A stretch of DNA of 64,000 nucleotides. Source: Solirubrobacter soli DSM 22325 (GTDB lineage: Bacteria; Actinomycetota; Thermoleophilia; Solirubrobacterales; Solirubrobacteraceae). Shown piece after piece: positions 19,524 to 27,567 of this stretch. The notes beneath the pieces were generated by a model. It was not told the origin of the DNA. It ran no database searches and saw nothing but the letters and a program-made list of their open reading frames with translations. A program made the translations under genes and the position numbers. Numbering within the stretch: position 1 is the stretch's first letter; each line of letters starts with the position of its first letter. The stretch is taken from contig NZ_KE384074.1 in NCBI RefSeq assembly GCF_000423665.1, forward strand, positions 148,761 through 212,760, written 5' to 3'.

Positions 19524-20196
19524 CGGTCTCTCTCCATTCCAGCCGCTCTCTCAACAGCTCCACCGCCGCGTCCCAGACGCGCCGGGTGTCCTCCTCGGGT
19601 CGCTGATACGGCCCGCCTGACGGCCCGTCGCCGAGCAGCGCGCGGACCTCAGCCGGGTCCGAAACGCCCGCGAAGGCGACGACGTCCTTGCGCCCCGCCG
19701 GGATCTCCACGCCCGGCAGCCGCACGGCGGCGAAGTTCTCGACCCACGACGCGTGCCCGACGTCGTCGATCCCGCCCGCCAGCCCCCAGATCGCCGGATC
19801 GATCAGCCACGAGTGGAAGCGGACCTGCTCGTACTCGGAGGCCAATCGGGCAGCGACGAGGTTCCCGCCGTGCCCGTTGACCAGCAGTATCCGCCCGAAG
19901 CCCTGTGCGAGCAGCGACTCGATCACCTCGCGGATCACGGCGAGATAGGTCTCCTCGCGCAGCGTGATCGTGCCCGGGTAGGCCATGAACCCCGGCGTCA
20001 GGCCGAACGGCAGCGCCGGCAGGACCGGGATGCCGAGCGGCGCGGCAGCCTCGGCGGCCGCGAGCTCGCAGAGGATCGCGTCCGTGCCGAGCGAGAGCCG
20101 CCCGTGCTGCTCGGTCGAGCCGAGCGGGACGAGCACGCGGTCGTCGGTCCGCAGGTACGCCTCGACCTGCTCCCAGTGGGCGTCCCAGAGCCTCAT
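19513..20196 (-). CDS. creatininase-family metal-dependent hydrolase
   Basis: The 227-residue protein has the family motifs PLGSTEQHG (metal-ligand Glu and His), GTDAIL (Asp ligand) and LLVNGHGGN (His). The family includes creatinine amidohydrolase, a formamide hydrolase of riboflavin synthesis, and the peptidase MftE, so the fold implies amide or cyclic-amide hydrolysis by two metal ions but not a substrate. No mycofactocin genes are present. Its ATG overlaps the HisD-family stop by 4 bp. In this operon it may cleave an amide side chain of the imported compound; that is inference. Confidence 0.85.
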   Translation of the reverse strand: MRLWDAHWEQVEAYLRTDDRVLVPLGSTEQHGRLSLGTDAILCELAAAEAAAPLGIPVLPALPFGLTPGFMAYPGTITLREETYLAVIREVIESLLAQGFGRILLVNGHGGNLVAARLASEYEQVRFHSWLIDPAIWGLAGGIDDVGHASWVENFAAVRLPGVEIPAGRKDVVAFAGVSDPAEVRALLGDGPSGGPYQRPEEDTRRVWDAAVELLRERLEWRETDDL

Positions 20197-21443
20197 GCCG
20201 CCACCCGCGCCATCCGCAGCCGCGCGGTGATCGCGTGGCCGTGCATCTCCTCGGCGTCGCAGATCGCGGCCACGACGGGAGCGATCCGCGCCGTGCCCTC
20301 GTCGGTGAGCCGCTGGTAGGTCAGCGTCTTGAGGAACTTGCCGACCCAGAGGCCGCCGGTGTAGCGGGCGGCGCGCTCGGTCGGCAGCACGTGGTTGACC
20401 CCGATCGCCTTGTCGCCGTACGCGACCGTGGCGCGTTCGCCGACGAACAGCGAGCCGTAGTTGGTCAGCACCCGCTCGAAGAACGCGTCGTCGCGGGTCT
20501 GGACCTCGAGGTGCTCGGGCGCATACCGATCGCTGACGCGTGCCATCTCGGCGTGGTCGGCGCAGATGACGATCTCGCCGCGCGAGTGCCACGCCGCCCC
20601 CGCCACGTCAGCGGTCGGCCACGTCTCCAGCCAGCGCTCGACCGCCGCGCGCACGGCGACGCCGAAGTCGCGCGAGTCGGTCACGAGGATCGCGGGCGAC
20701 GTCGGCCCGTGCTCGGCCTGGCCCAGCAGGTCGGCCGCGACCAGCTCGGGGTCCGCGGAGTCGTCCGCGAGCACAAGGATCTCCGAGGGACCGGCGATCA
20801 GGTCGATGCCGACCGGGCCGAACAGCTGGCGCTTGGCCTCGGCCACGTAGGCGTTGCCGGGCCCGACGATCATGTCGACGGGCTCGAGCCCTTCGATCCC
20901 GAACGCCAGCGCGGCGAGCGCCTGGACGCCGCCGAAGCACCACACCTCGTCGGCGCCCGACGCGAGCATCGCGTACAGCTGCGGCGGGTGGATGCCGATG
21001 CCGTTGCGGGGCGGCGCGCAGGCGACCACACGACGCACGCCCGCGACCTTCGGCACCGCCACGGTCATGATCGACGACCCGATCAGCGGATACTTGCCGC
21101 CCGGCGAGTAGGAGCCGACGGCGTTCACCGGCACATGGCGATGCCCGAGCGTGACGCCCGGAAGCGTCTCGACCTCCAGGTCGGTCAGCGTCGCCCGCTG
21201 CGCGGCCGCGAAGCCACGGACCTGGGCCAACGCGTCATCGATGTGCTCACGCAGCGTGGCGTCGATCTCGGGGGCGGTGCCGACGCGCAACGACGCGGGC
21301 GACCAGCCGTCGAGCCGTTCGCTGTAGCGGCGCACCGCGCGCTCGCCTTCGCGCTCGACCGCGAGCAGGATCTCCGAGACGGTGTCACGCACGTTCTGCG
21401 TGACCGCCTCGGGCGCCGGCGCGGCGCGCTTGAGATAGTCCAT
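20193..21443 (-). CDS. histidinol dehydrogenase-family alcohol dehydrogenase (catabolic type)
   Basis: The fold is clearly HisD: VGPGNAYVAEAKRQLFGPVGIDLIAGPSE, ADLLGQAEHGP and YAPEHLE, which carries the catalytic Glu/His pair and ligand His, then NHVLPT. The stretch ARYTGGLWVGKFLKTLTYQ replaces the usual histidine-biosynthesis tail and, as I recall it, is typical of the subgroup that includes sulfopropanediol dehydrogenase. It is therefore probably a zinc, NAD-dependent enzyme oxidising a primary alcohol to a carboxylate in two steps. No his genes are near. It sits between an SDR (9 bp upstream) and the creatininase-family gene (4-bp overlap). Confidence 0.8.
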   Translation of the reverse strand: MDYLKRAAPAPEAVTQNVRDTVSEILLAVEREGERAVRRYSERLDGWSPASLRVGTAPEIDATLREHIDDALAQVRGFAAAQRATLTDLEVETLPGVTLGHRHVPVNAVGSYSPGGKYPLIGSSIMTVAVPKVAGVRRVVACAPPRNGIGIHPPQLYAMLASGADEVWCFGGVQALAALAFGIEGLEPVDMIVGPGNAYVAEAKRQLFGPVGIDLIAGPSEILVLADDSADPELVAADLLGQAEHGPTSPAILVTDSRDFGVAVRAAVERWLETWPTADVAGAAWHSRGEIVICADHAEMARVSDRYAPEHLEVQTRDDAFFERVLTNYGSLFVGERATVAYGDKAIGVNHVLPTERAARYTGGLWVGKFLKTLTYQRLTDEGTARIAPVVAAICDAEEMHGHAITARLRMARVAA

Positions 21444-21452
21444 GTCAACTCC

Positions 21453-22142
21453 TCACTGAGCGGTGTAGCCGCCGTCGACGACGAGGCTCGTCCCGGTGAT
21501 CAACGAAGCCGCGGGAGAGCACAGGAACAGGACGGCGCCGGTGACGTCCTCGGGCTCGCCGATGCGGCCGAGCGGGATCGCCGCCTCGGTCGCGCGCTCG
21601 AAGGCCCCGTCGGCGAAGAACGGCGCGGTCATCGGCGTCCGGATGTAGGTGGGCGCGACCGCGTTGACACGCACGCCGGCCGGTGCCAGCTCGACCGCCA
21701 GCGCCTTCGTCAGCCCTTCGATCGCGTGCTTGGACGCGCAGTAGACGGTGCGGTTCGGCGCGCCGACGTGTCCCATCTGCGAGCTGACGAAGACGATCGA
21801 GCCGTGCCGGCGCTCGACCATCCCGCGAGCGACGGCCTGCGCGGTGAAGAACGCCGCGCGCAGGTTGAGCTCCACGACGCGGTCGAACGTGTCGGGCGCG
21901 ACGTCGAGGAACGGCTCCGGGACGTTCGTGCCGGCGCTGACGACGAGGACGTCGGCATCGGGCAGCGAGGCGAGCGCCGCCCGGTCGGTGACATCGCACG
22001 GCAAGCCGCGGCAGCCGTCCAGCGACGCGAGGTCGCTCGCGGTCCGCGCGACCGCGGTGACCTCGGCGCCCGCCGCGGCGAAGGCCGCCGCGATGTCGCG
22101 CCCCAGGCCGCGCCCGGCGCCGGTGACGATGGCGCGCGTCAT
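21453..22142 (-). CDS. SDR family NAD(P)-dependent oxidoreductase
   Basis: Classical SDR of 229 residues: TGAGRGLG at residues 7-14, VVSAGTN in place of NNAG, the catalytic Ser in IVFVSSQMGH, YCASK with Tyr and Lys, and TGTSLVVDGGY near the end. The changed NNAG (SAG with a Thr-Asn) is a small oddity. The ATG overlaps the dioxygenase stop as TGATG. It probably oxidises a secondary alcohol on the same route as the following HisD-family enzyme. Confidence 0.9.
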   Translation of the reverse strand: MTRAIVTGAGRGLGRDIAAAFAAAGAEVTAVARTASDLASLDGCRGLPCDVTDRAALASLPDADVLVVSAGTNVPEPFLDVAPDTFDRVVELNLRAAFFTAQAVARGMVERRHGSIVFVSSQMGHVGAPNRTVYCASKHAIEGLTKALAVELAPAGVRVNAVAPTYIRTPMTAPFFADGAFERATEAAIPLGRIGEPEDVTGAVLFLCSPAASLITGTSLVVDGGYTAQ

Positions 22143-22999
22143 CACACGGGGACCGGGACCGCCAGCGGCGTGAAGGCGTCGACGAACTCGGCCGGCGGCG
22201 CCGGGTTGCCCCAGCGGTTGACGGTCAGCGGCTCGTCCGGCCAGACGCGCGGCTCGTAGGCCGCCTCGTCCTCGATCCGCTGGATGCCGGCCGAGCACTC
22301 GACCACGGCGCCGTCGCCGTCGCGGTAGTAGCAGAAGTAGTTGTCGCCGATGCCGTGGTGGCCGGGGCCCCAGAGGAACGTGCGACCGTGCTGGAGCAGA
22401 TGGTCGCCGATGCGCGCGAACGTGCCGAAGGCGTCGAACTGCCACGCGTAGTGGTGCAGGGCGTCGACGTCGGCGCCGATCACGGACACACCGTGGTGCT
22501 CGTCGCTCGCGCGCAGCCAGGACACGGCGTCATCGGCGCGATCCGACAGGCGCAGTCCGAGGACGTCGACGAGGCACGCTTCGAGCTCGTCCTTGCGGGT
22601 CGACTTGACCGTGACGTGCTCGAACTTGAGCGGCCGCGGCGCGACGCTGTCGTAGTGCCGCGGCTGGTCGTGCGCCATGCCGTGCAGGACCTCGATCACG
22701 TGCCCGCCGGGCGCCACGAACCGGAAGGCGTCGGCGACACCCGCCGAGCCGCGCTCCACCACATCGACGCGCGCCTCGATCGCGGCGAACGACGAAGCGT
22801 CGACCTCGAACGCGATGTGGTCCAGCGCGGCCGCGCCACCCGCGTGCAGCGAGAGCTCGTGGTGGCGCTCGTTGCAGGTCAGGTACGCGATGTCATCGGC
22901 ACGCTCGGACACCCGCAGGCCGAGGATCCGCTCTGCGAACGCGACGCTCGCGTCCAGGTCCGGCACCTGCAGGCCGACGTGGGCGACGCGCAGCATCAC
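22142..22999 (-). CDS. VOC-fold extradiol (catechol-type) ring-cleavage dioxygenase
   Basis: This 285-residue, two-domain VOC protein has the layout of type I extradiol dioxygenases. The N-terminal domain begins LRVAHVGLQVPDLD. The catalytic C-terminal domain has a His in KFEHVTVKS (about residue 124), a His in ALHHYAWQFD and a Glu in GAVVECSAG, the expected two-His-one-Glu iron site. It also has GPGHHGIGDNYFCYYRD, matching the family signature near the third ligand. It would open a catechol next to the hydroxyls with O2. The start overlaps the FAH stop (ATGA). Confidence 0.85.
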   Translation of the reverse strand: MMLRVAHVGLQVPDLDASVAFAERILGLRVSERADDIAYLTCNERHHELSLHAGGAAALDHIAFEVDASSFAAIEARVDVVERGSAGVADAFRFVAPGGHVIEVLHGMAHDQPRHYDSVAPRPLKFEHVTVKSTRKDELEACLVDVLGLRLSDRADDAVSWLRASDEHHGVSVIGADVDALHHYAWQFDAFGTFARIGDHLLQHGRTFLWGPGHHGIGDNYFCYYRDGDGAVVECSAGIQRIEDEAAYEPRVWPDEPLTVNRWGNPAPPAEFVDAFTPLAVPVPV

Positions 23000-23820
23000 G
23001 CCTCCACGGCGACGAGCGCCGCGACCGGGTTGCGCAAGGTCCCGAGACCCTCGATCTCGATCTCGACCACGTCGCCGTCCTGCAGGAGGACCTGCGGCGA
23101 ACGGGAGATCCCGACGCCCGCGGGCGTGCCGGTGGCGATGATGTCGCCGACCTCGAGCGTCATCAGGCTGGAGACGAACGCGATCGTCTCGGCGACCCCG
23201 AAGATCATCTGGCTCGTGTGGCCGTCCTGGACGGTGACGCCGTTCACGCGAGCGCGGATCGCGAGGTCCTGCAGGTCGCCGGCCTCATCCAACGTGACCA
23301 GTGCGGGCCCGCAGGGCGCGAACGTGTCGATCGCCTTGCCCGCCGTCCACTGCGACGTCGCGTGCTGGACGTCGCGCGCGGTCACGTCGTTGAAGACCAT
23401 CGCGCCCGCGATGTGCTCCAGGGCGTCCGATTCGGCGATGTCCTTGCCACGCCGCCCGATCACGACCGCCAGCTCGGCCTCGTAGTCGATCAGCTCGCCG
23501 CGCGACGGCAGCACGATCGGGGCTGTCGGACCGGTCAAGGAGTTGCGGAACTTCGCGAACAGCAGCGGCGCCTTCGGCAGCGCCAGGCCGGACTCGGCGG
23601 CGTGATCGCGGTAGTTCAGCCCGAGGCAGATGATCTTGTCGGGGTCGGTGACGGGAGCCAGCAGCTCGACCTCGTCCACCGCGCCCACCCGCTCGCGCGG
23701 CGCGATCGACCCGGCTTCCAACGCCGCCCGGGTCGTCGCGAACCCCGTGTCGTAGACGTCGGCGCCCACGACGATCCCAGAGCGGCCAAGGCCGTTCCTC
23801 TGGTACGTGACCAGTCGCAT
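22996..23820 (-). CDS. fumarylacetoacetate hydrolase (FAH)-family protein
   Basis: The 274-residue protein shows the FAH domain from about residue 60: KIICLGLNYRDHAAE, then IDYEAELAVVIG with the metal-binding Glu residues, FNDVTARDVQ with the Asp ligand, and GDIIATGTPAGVG near the end. Members hydrolyse or decarboxylate acylpyruvates made by ring-cleavage pathways. It is the first gene of the operon, preceded by a strong Shine-Dalgarno (AAGGAGAG). After the extradiol dioxygenase it would supply the C-C bond hydrolysis or isomerisation step. Confidence 0.9.
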   Translation of the reverse strand: MRLVTYQRNGLGRSGIVVGADVYDTGFATTRAALEAGSIAPRERVGAVDEVELLAPVTDPDKIICLGLNYRDHAAESGLALPKAPLLFAKFRNSLTGPTAPIVLPSRGELIDYEAELAVVIGRRGKDIAESDALEHIAGAMVFNDVTARDVQHATSQWTAGKAIDTFAPCGPALVTLDEAGDLQDLAIRARVNGVTVQDGHTSQMIFGVAETIAFVSSLMTLEVGDIIATGTPAGVGISRSPQVLLQDGDVVEIEIEGLGTLRNPVAALVAVEA

Positions 23821-23870
23821 CTCTCTCCTTCGTCAGGGCCGGCGAGGAAGGTGCCGGCGACAGGAAACAG

Positions 23871-23893
23871 CTTCGCGGCGCAACGCACCGAAG
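23871..23893. promoter_or_regulatory. possible LysR-type operator between the operon and its regulator
   Basis: The inverted repeat CTTCG (23871-23875), 13-nt spacer, CGAAG (23889-23893) lies in the 111-bp gap between the FAH gene and the divergent LysR gene. LysR proteins bind short dyads of this size there. The arms are short, so chance is possible. Confidence 0.3.
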
Positions 23894-23919
23894 TCCAAGA
23901 CCTTTGCCGCGCCGATCAA

Positions 23920-23925
23920 TACGAT
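23920..23925 (+). promoter_or_regulatory. -10 element of the LysR gene
   Basis: TACGAT ends 6 nt before the ATG at 23932, the same arrangement as at 8506 and 31608. It implies a leaderless message and supports this start codon. Confidence 0.45.
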
Positions 23926-23931
23926 CGCGAC

Positions 23932-24831
23932 ATGGATGCTGAGCCGACCGGCCAGCTCGACCTCGATCTGCGCAAGCTCCGCTACTTCGTCGCGGTCGCC
24001 GAGGAGCTGCACTTCGGGCGTGCGGCCGAGAGGCTCTTCCTCGCCCAGCCGGTCCTGAGCCGCCAGATCCAGAAGCTCGAGCAGGAGCTCGGCGTGACGC
24101 TGTTCGAGCGCACCAGCCGCAACGTCGCGCTGACCAGCGCCGGCCGCCAGCTCGTCGACGAGGCGCGCCCGCTGCTCGCGGCGGGCGAGGCCGCGCGCCG
24201 CCGTGTGCGCCAGGCGGCCGAGGCGCGCCCGACGCTCACCGTGGGCTTCTTCATCGGCGACGCCACCGTCACCCGCGCGATCCGCCGGTTCCGCGAGCGC
24301 CGTCCCGACGTCACCACCCAGGTCCGGCGGATCTACTGGTCAGACCAGGCGCAGGTGCTGATCGACGGCGCCGCCGACGTCGCCTTCGTGCACCTCCCGA
24401 TCGACGAGCGCGGGCTCGAGCTGGTGCCGCTCTACGCCGAGGAGCGCGTCGCGCTGCTGCCCTCCGATCACCCGCTCGCCCGGAGCAAGTGGGTCGAGAT
24501 CGCCCAGCTGGCCGACGACCCGGTCGTCCTGCACCGCGGTGCCAGCGACGACTGGGAGGCGTTCCACAACCAGAACCCGCGCCCGGACGGCCACGTCGCG
24601 CCCGAGGGGCCGACGGTGAGCAACCTCGAGGAGAAGCTCGAGGTCGTCGCGTCCGGCGCGGCGATCAGCTTCGTCCCACGGTCCGTCGCCGCCGCGGCGC
24701 AACACCAGCCCGGCGTGGCGATCGTGCCGGTGCGCGACATCCCACCCACCCAGGTCTGCCTGGCGTGGAACAGCACGCGGGTCTCCCCGCTCGTGCACGG
24801 CTTCTGCGAAGCCGCCCGAGAGCCAACCTAA
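23932..24831 (+). CDS. LysR-family transcriptional regulator of the catabolic operon
   Basis: The winged helix-turn-helix reads LRKLRYFVAVAEELHFGRAAERLFLAQPVLSRQIQKLE in overlapping pieces at about residues 13-50; the effector-binding domain spans about 95-295. Total 299 residues, normal for the family. It is divergent from the ten-gene operon across 111 bp, the classical arrangement for an activator that answers to a pathway compound. The gene's TAA lies inside the first arm of a hairpin that it shares with the convergent HxlR gene. Confidence 0.92.
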   Translation: MDAEPTGQLDLDLRKLRYFVAVAEELHFGRAAERLFLAQPVLSRQIQKLEQELGVTLFERTSRNVALTSAGRQLVDEARPLLAAGEAARRRVRQAAEARPTLTVGFFIGDATVTRAIRRFRERRPDVTTQVRRIYWSDQAQVLIDGAADVAFVHLPIDERGLELVPLYAEERVALLPSDHPLARSKWVEIAQLADDPVVLHRGASDDWEAFHNQNPRPDGHVAPEGPTVSNLEEKLEVVASGAAISFVPRSVAAAAQHQPGVAIVPVRDIPPTQVCLAWNSTRVSPLVHGFCEAAREPT

Positions 24832-24853
24832 AGGGGTCAGGCCCCTTTAGGTT
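24825..24853. terminator. palindrome supplying stop codons to two convergent genes
   Basis: Arms of 12 bp (24825-24836 and 24842-24853) around TCAGG. The left arm contains the TAA of the LysR gene and the right arm, read on the minus strand, contains the TAA of the HxlR gene. The core is the GGGG-N5-CCCC type seen at three other places. Confidence 0.6.
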
Positions 24854-25317
24854 GTGGCGAGCTCGCGGGCGCCCGGGCCCGGCTGGCGCTCGAGCTCTTC
24901 GACGGGCACCTCGTGGCCGGCGTCGCACATGATCTTCGCGTGCACCTGCGCGCCGCAGCCGGCGTGGGTGATGAGCGACTGCGGGCCCTCGGGGCCGACG
25001 AGGTACTTGTCGCCCCACTGACGCAACGCGGTCAGCACCGGGTACAGGTCGGCTCCCTTCTCGGTCAGGTGGTACTCGAAGCGCTTGCGCTGGCCGGGCT
25101 CCCGATACTCGCGACGCTCCAGCACGCCGTGCGTCACCAAGTGGTCCAGGCGGTCGCTGAGGACCGACTTGGACACGTTCATGTGGGCCTGCATGTCGCT
25201 GAACCGGCGGACGCCCCAGACGACCTCCCGCAGGATCAGGACGACCCACGGCTGCCCCACGAGATCGACTGCCCGGCCGAGCGAGCAGTTCTCGGTGTCG
25301 GTGTGGAGGTAGTCCAT
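24847..25317 (-). CDS. HxlR-family transcriptional regulator
   Basis: The 156-residue protein matches the HxlR winged-helix family: CSLGRAVDLVGQPWVVLILREVVWGVRRF with SDMQAHMNVSKSVLSDRLDHLV (recognition helix) and RFEYHLTEKGADLYPVL (wing and last helix). A tail with two Cys residues (about 119 and 129) may sense redox or reactive compounds, as in some relatives. ATG 25317 is preferred over two in-frame ATGs upstream because a TATGAT hexamer lies 7 nt before it and overlaps the earlier codons. It is divergent from an MFS exporter gene, its likely target. Confidence 0.88.
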   Translation of the reverse strand: MDYLHTDTENCSLGRAVDLVGQPWVVLILREVVWGVRRFSDMQAHMNVSKSVLSDRLDHLVTHGVLERREYREPGQRKRFEYHLTEKGADLYPVLTALRQWGDKYLVGPEGPQSLITHAGCGAQVHAKIMCDAGHEVPVEELERQPGPGARELATT

Positions 25318-25324
25318 GCGCCTC

Positions 25325-25365
25325 ATCATAGCTGGGTTTGACATCAGAACCTAGCCTGCTACTCT
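25325..25365. promoter_or_regulatory. divergent HxlR/MFS promoter with operator dyad
   Basis: For the MFS gene: -35 TTGACA (25338-25343), 16-nt spacer, -10 TACTCT (25360-25365), ATG 7 nt later. For HxlR on the minus strand: -10 TATGAT (25325-25330), ATG 7 nt later. The dyad GCTGGGTT-N9-AACCTAGC (25331-25355, one mismatch) covers the TTGACA and touches the HxlR -10, so one bound dimer could repress both genes. Confidence 0.6.
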
Positions 25366-25372
25366 CCACCCC

Positions 25373-26608
25373 ATGCTGAGTACGCAAATCGAACCCAGGA
25401 CCGGCCGCCGCACGCTCTCGCCCCGCGTCGCTTACGCGCATGTCGCGGCGGTGATCGGCCTCGCGCTGTTCGCGTCCGGCACGCCTTCTCCCCTCTACGG
25501 CACCTACCGCGAGCTCTGGGGCTTCTCGCCGGTCGTGCTGACGCTGATCTACGCGACGTACGCGTTCGGCGTGCTCGCCTCGCTGCTGTTCGCGGGCCGG
25601 CTCTCGGACGAGATCGGCCGCCGCCCGGTCCTGCTCGCCTCGCTCGCCACGTTGATGGCCACGAGCGTGCTCTTCGCGCTCGCCGACTCGACCGTGTGGC
25701 TGTTCGTCGCCCGCGGCATCCAGGGCCTCGCCACCGGCCTCGCCCTCGGCGCCGCCGCGGCCGCGCTGCTGGACCTGCATCCGACGCGCAACCCGGCGTC
25801 GGTCGGCCTCACCAACGGCGTCGTCAGCGCCGGTGGCATGGGCCTCGGCATCGCGATCTCCTCACTGCTCGTCGAGCTCGCACCCGCTCCGCGCGTGCTC
25901 CCCTACGTCGTGCTCTTCGCCCTGTTCGCGATCGCGTTCTACGGCGCGCTGCGGATGCCCGAGCCCGTCGAGGCCACCGGCCGCGTCCAACTGACCCCGC
26001 AGAGGCCGAACATCCCCCCGGTGGTGCGCCGCCCGTTCTTCCTCGCCGCGATGGCCGTGACCGCCAGCTGGGCGATCGGCGGCCTGTTCATCTCACTCGG
26101 CCCGGCGCTCTCGGCGCAGCTGCTCGGCACGACCAACCACATCGTCACCGGCCTGGGCGTCTTCTCCCTCGCCGCATCCGGCGCCGCCGCCCAGCTCGCG
26201 TTCGGCCGCACCGCGCCGTGGGCCGGGACCTCCGGTGGCTCGCTCGCGCTGGCGATCGGCATGATCGCGATCGTGCTCGCCGCCTCGACGGAGACCACCG
26301 CGCTGTTCTGGTTCGGGACGGTCGTCGGCGGCGCCGGCTTCGGGGTCGCGTTCCTCGGCGGCCTCCGCGCCCTGTCGGCGGCGATCCCGCCCCAGCACCG
26401 CGCCGAGGTCATGTCCGCGTTCTACGTCGTCGCGTACCTCGCGATCTCCGTGCCCGCCGTGATCGCGGGCGTGCTCGTCACGCCGCTCGGTCTCGAGACG
26501 ACCTTCGAGATCTTCGGCTCGGTCGTCGCCGCGCTCGCCCTCGCGGTCGCCTTCGAGGCCTACCGCACGCGCCCCACTCAGGCGCGGGTCGCGGTCGAGA
26601 TGGCCTGA
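25373..26608 (+). CDS. MFS transporter, probable drug/solute exporter
   Basis: This 411-residue protein has about 12 hydrophobic segments and the MFS loop 2-3 motif (AGRLSDEIGRRPVLL). GLTNGVVSAGGMGLGIAISS in helix 5 resembles the exporter-type motif C. The N-terminal 20 residues are polar and cytoplasmic. Control by a divergent HxlR regulator suggests induction by a toxic small molecule. The last 31 bp overlap the convergent acyltransferase gene. Confidence 0.9.
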   Translation: MLSTQIEPRTGRRTLSPRVAYAHVAAVIGLALFASGTPSPLYGTYRELWGFSPVVLTLIYATYAFGVLASLLFAGRLSDEIGRRPVLLASLATLMATSVLFALADSTVWLFVARGIQGLATGLALGAAAAALLDLHPTRNPASVGLTNGVVSAGGMGLGIAISSLLVELAPAPRVLPYVVLFALFAIAFYGALRMPEPVEATGRVQLTPQRPNIPPVVRRPFFLAAMAVTASWAIGGLFISLGPALSAQLLGTTNHIVTGLGVFSLAASGAAAQLAFGRTAPWAGTSGGSLALAIGMIAIVLAASTETTALFWFGTVVGGAGFGVAFLGGLRALSAAIPPQHRAEVMSAFYVVAYLAISVPAVIAGVLVTPLGLETTFEIFGSVVAALALAVAFEAYRTRPTQARVAVEMA

Positions 26609-27567
26609 GCCGCCCGCTGCTCGCCGACCCACGCGTCGAGCCGCTTCCACCAGTCGAACAGCCACTCGATGCGGGCCTCCGTGCCGGCCGGGATCTCCCC
26701 GGCCGGCACGTGCCACATCTGGACCAGGATCGGCGTCCGCTCGGGGAGCTCGCGCCAGGCCTGGCCGAAGCCGTCGGGGAAGCCATGGTGGGCGAGGAAG
26801 ACGACGTCGGCGTCCGGCGCGCTCTCCAGCGCGGCGAGCGCGCCGCCCGGGCGCGGCGCCGAGATGTTCGTCATCGCCTCGGCCTGCGCCGCCTGATGGT
26901 GATGGCCGCGCTTGAGCAGGCGCTGGATGCTCGCGATCCGCCGCTCCGGGGTGAAGTTGCCGCCCTCCGGGAAGATCAGGACCGCGTCGGCGGCGCCGAG
27001 GTCGCGGCTCATCGCGGCGATCTCGACCTCGATGTCGCCGCCGCGCGGGTCGATGAACCGGTTCGGCAGGCGGTTGCCGAGCATGTCGATCAGCGGGTCC
27101 AGCGCAAGCGCCTGGTGCATGACGATCCGCGGGTTGCGGTGGTGGCGGCGCAGGAGCAGGTCCAGGACGAGCAGCGAGTCGCCCTCGCCGGAGTGGATGC
27201 TGAGCGCCAGGACCGGCGTCTCGCGCGCGGAGAGCACGGCCTCGGCCGCCGCCGAGTCGCGGACCTCGACCCGCACGCGGGCGACCCGCAGCGCGGTGCG
27301 CGCGACCGACCCGACGAACCAGCGCATGACGCCGTAGTGCTCACGGTGCCCCGCCCCGGCGAGGACGACGCAGGCGCCGACGCTGGCGATGTGGGTGCTC
27401 GCCCACGCCAGGGCGAGCGCCAGCACCCGGATCGGGCGGCGCCCGCCGAAGATCAGCGACAACACCGCGGACGCCGCCGCGAGGAACGGGGCGAAGACGA
27501 GCACCCCGAACTCGACCGCGAGGATCAGCGGCGCGACCAGCGCCCGCCGGAGCATCGGCGACCTCAC
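26578..27567 (-). CDS. PlsC-like acyltransferase family membrane protein
   Basis: After two N-terminal hydrophobic segments (about residues 10-75) comes an acyltransferase domain. LALSIHSGEGDSLLVLD carries a His-x4-Asp catalytic pair (H-S-G-E-G-D), and FPEGGNFTPER corresponds to the EGT substrate motif. Length 329. The enzyme probably transfers an acyl chain to a glycerophosphate-like acceptor at the membrane. It overlaps the patatin gene (ATGA), so an acyltransferase and a lipase are co-expressed, consistent with phospholipid remodelling. Confidence 0.82.
   Translation of the reverse strand: MRSPMLRRALVAPLILAVEFGVLVFAPFLAAASAVLSLIFGGRRPIRVLALALAWASTHIASVGACVVLAGAGHREHYGVMRWFVGSVARTALRVARVRVEVRDSAAAEAVLSARETPVLALSIHSGEGDSLLVLDLLLRRHHRNPRIVMHQALALDPLIDMLGNRLPNRFIDPRGGDIEVEIAAMSRDLGAADAVLIFPEGGNFTPERRIASIQRLLKRGHHHQAAQAEAMTNISAPRPGGALAALESAPDADVVFLAHHGFPDGFGQAWRELPERTPILVQMWHVPAGEIPAGTEARIEWLFDWWKRLDAWVGEQRAAQAISTATRA

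Noticed and set aside
19513-20196. Creatinine breakdown or mycofactocin maturation
   Set aside because: No creatinase, sarcosine oxidase or mft genes are in the operon; only the family can be claimed.
20193-21443. Histidine biosynthesis hisD
   Set aside because: No his genes are nearby, the C-terminal motif is of the catabolic subgroup, and the gene lies inside a degradative operon.
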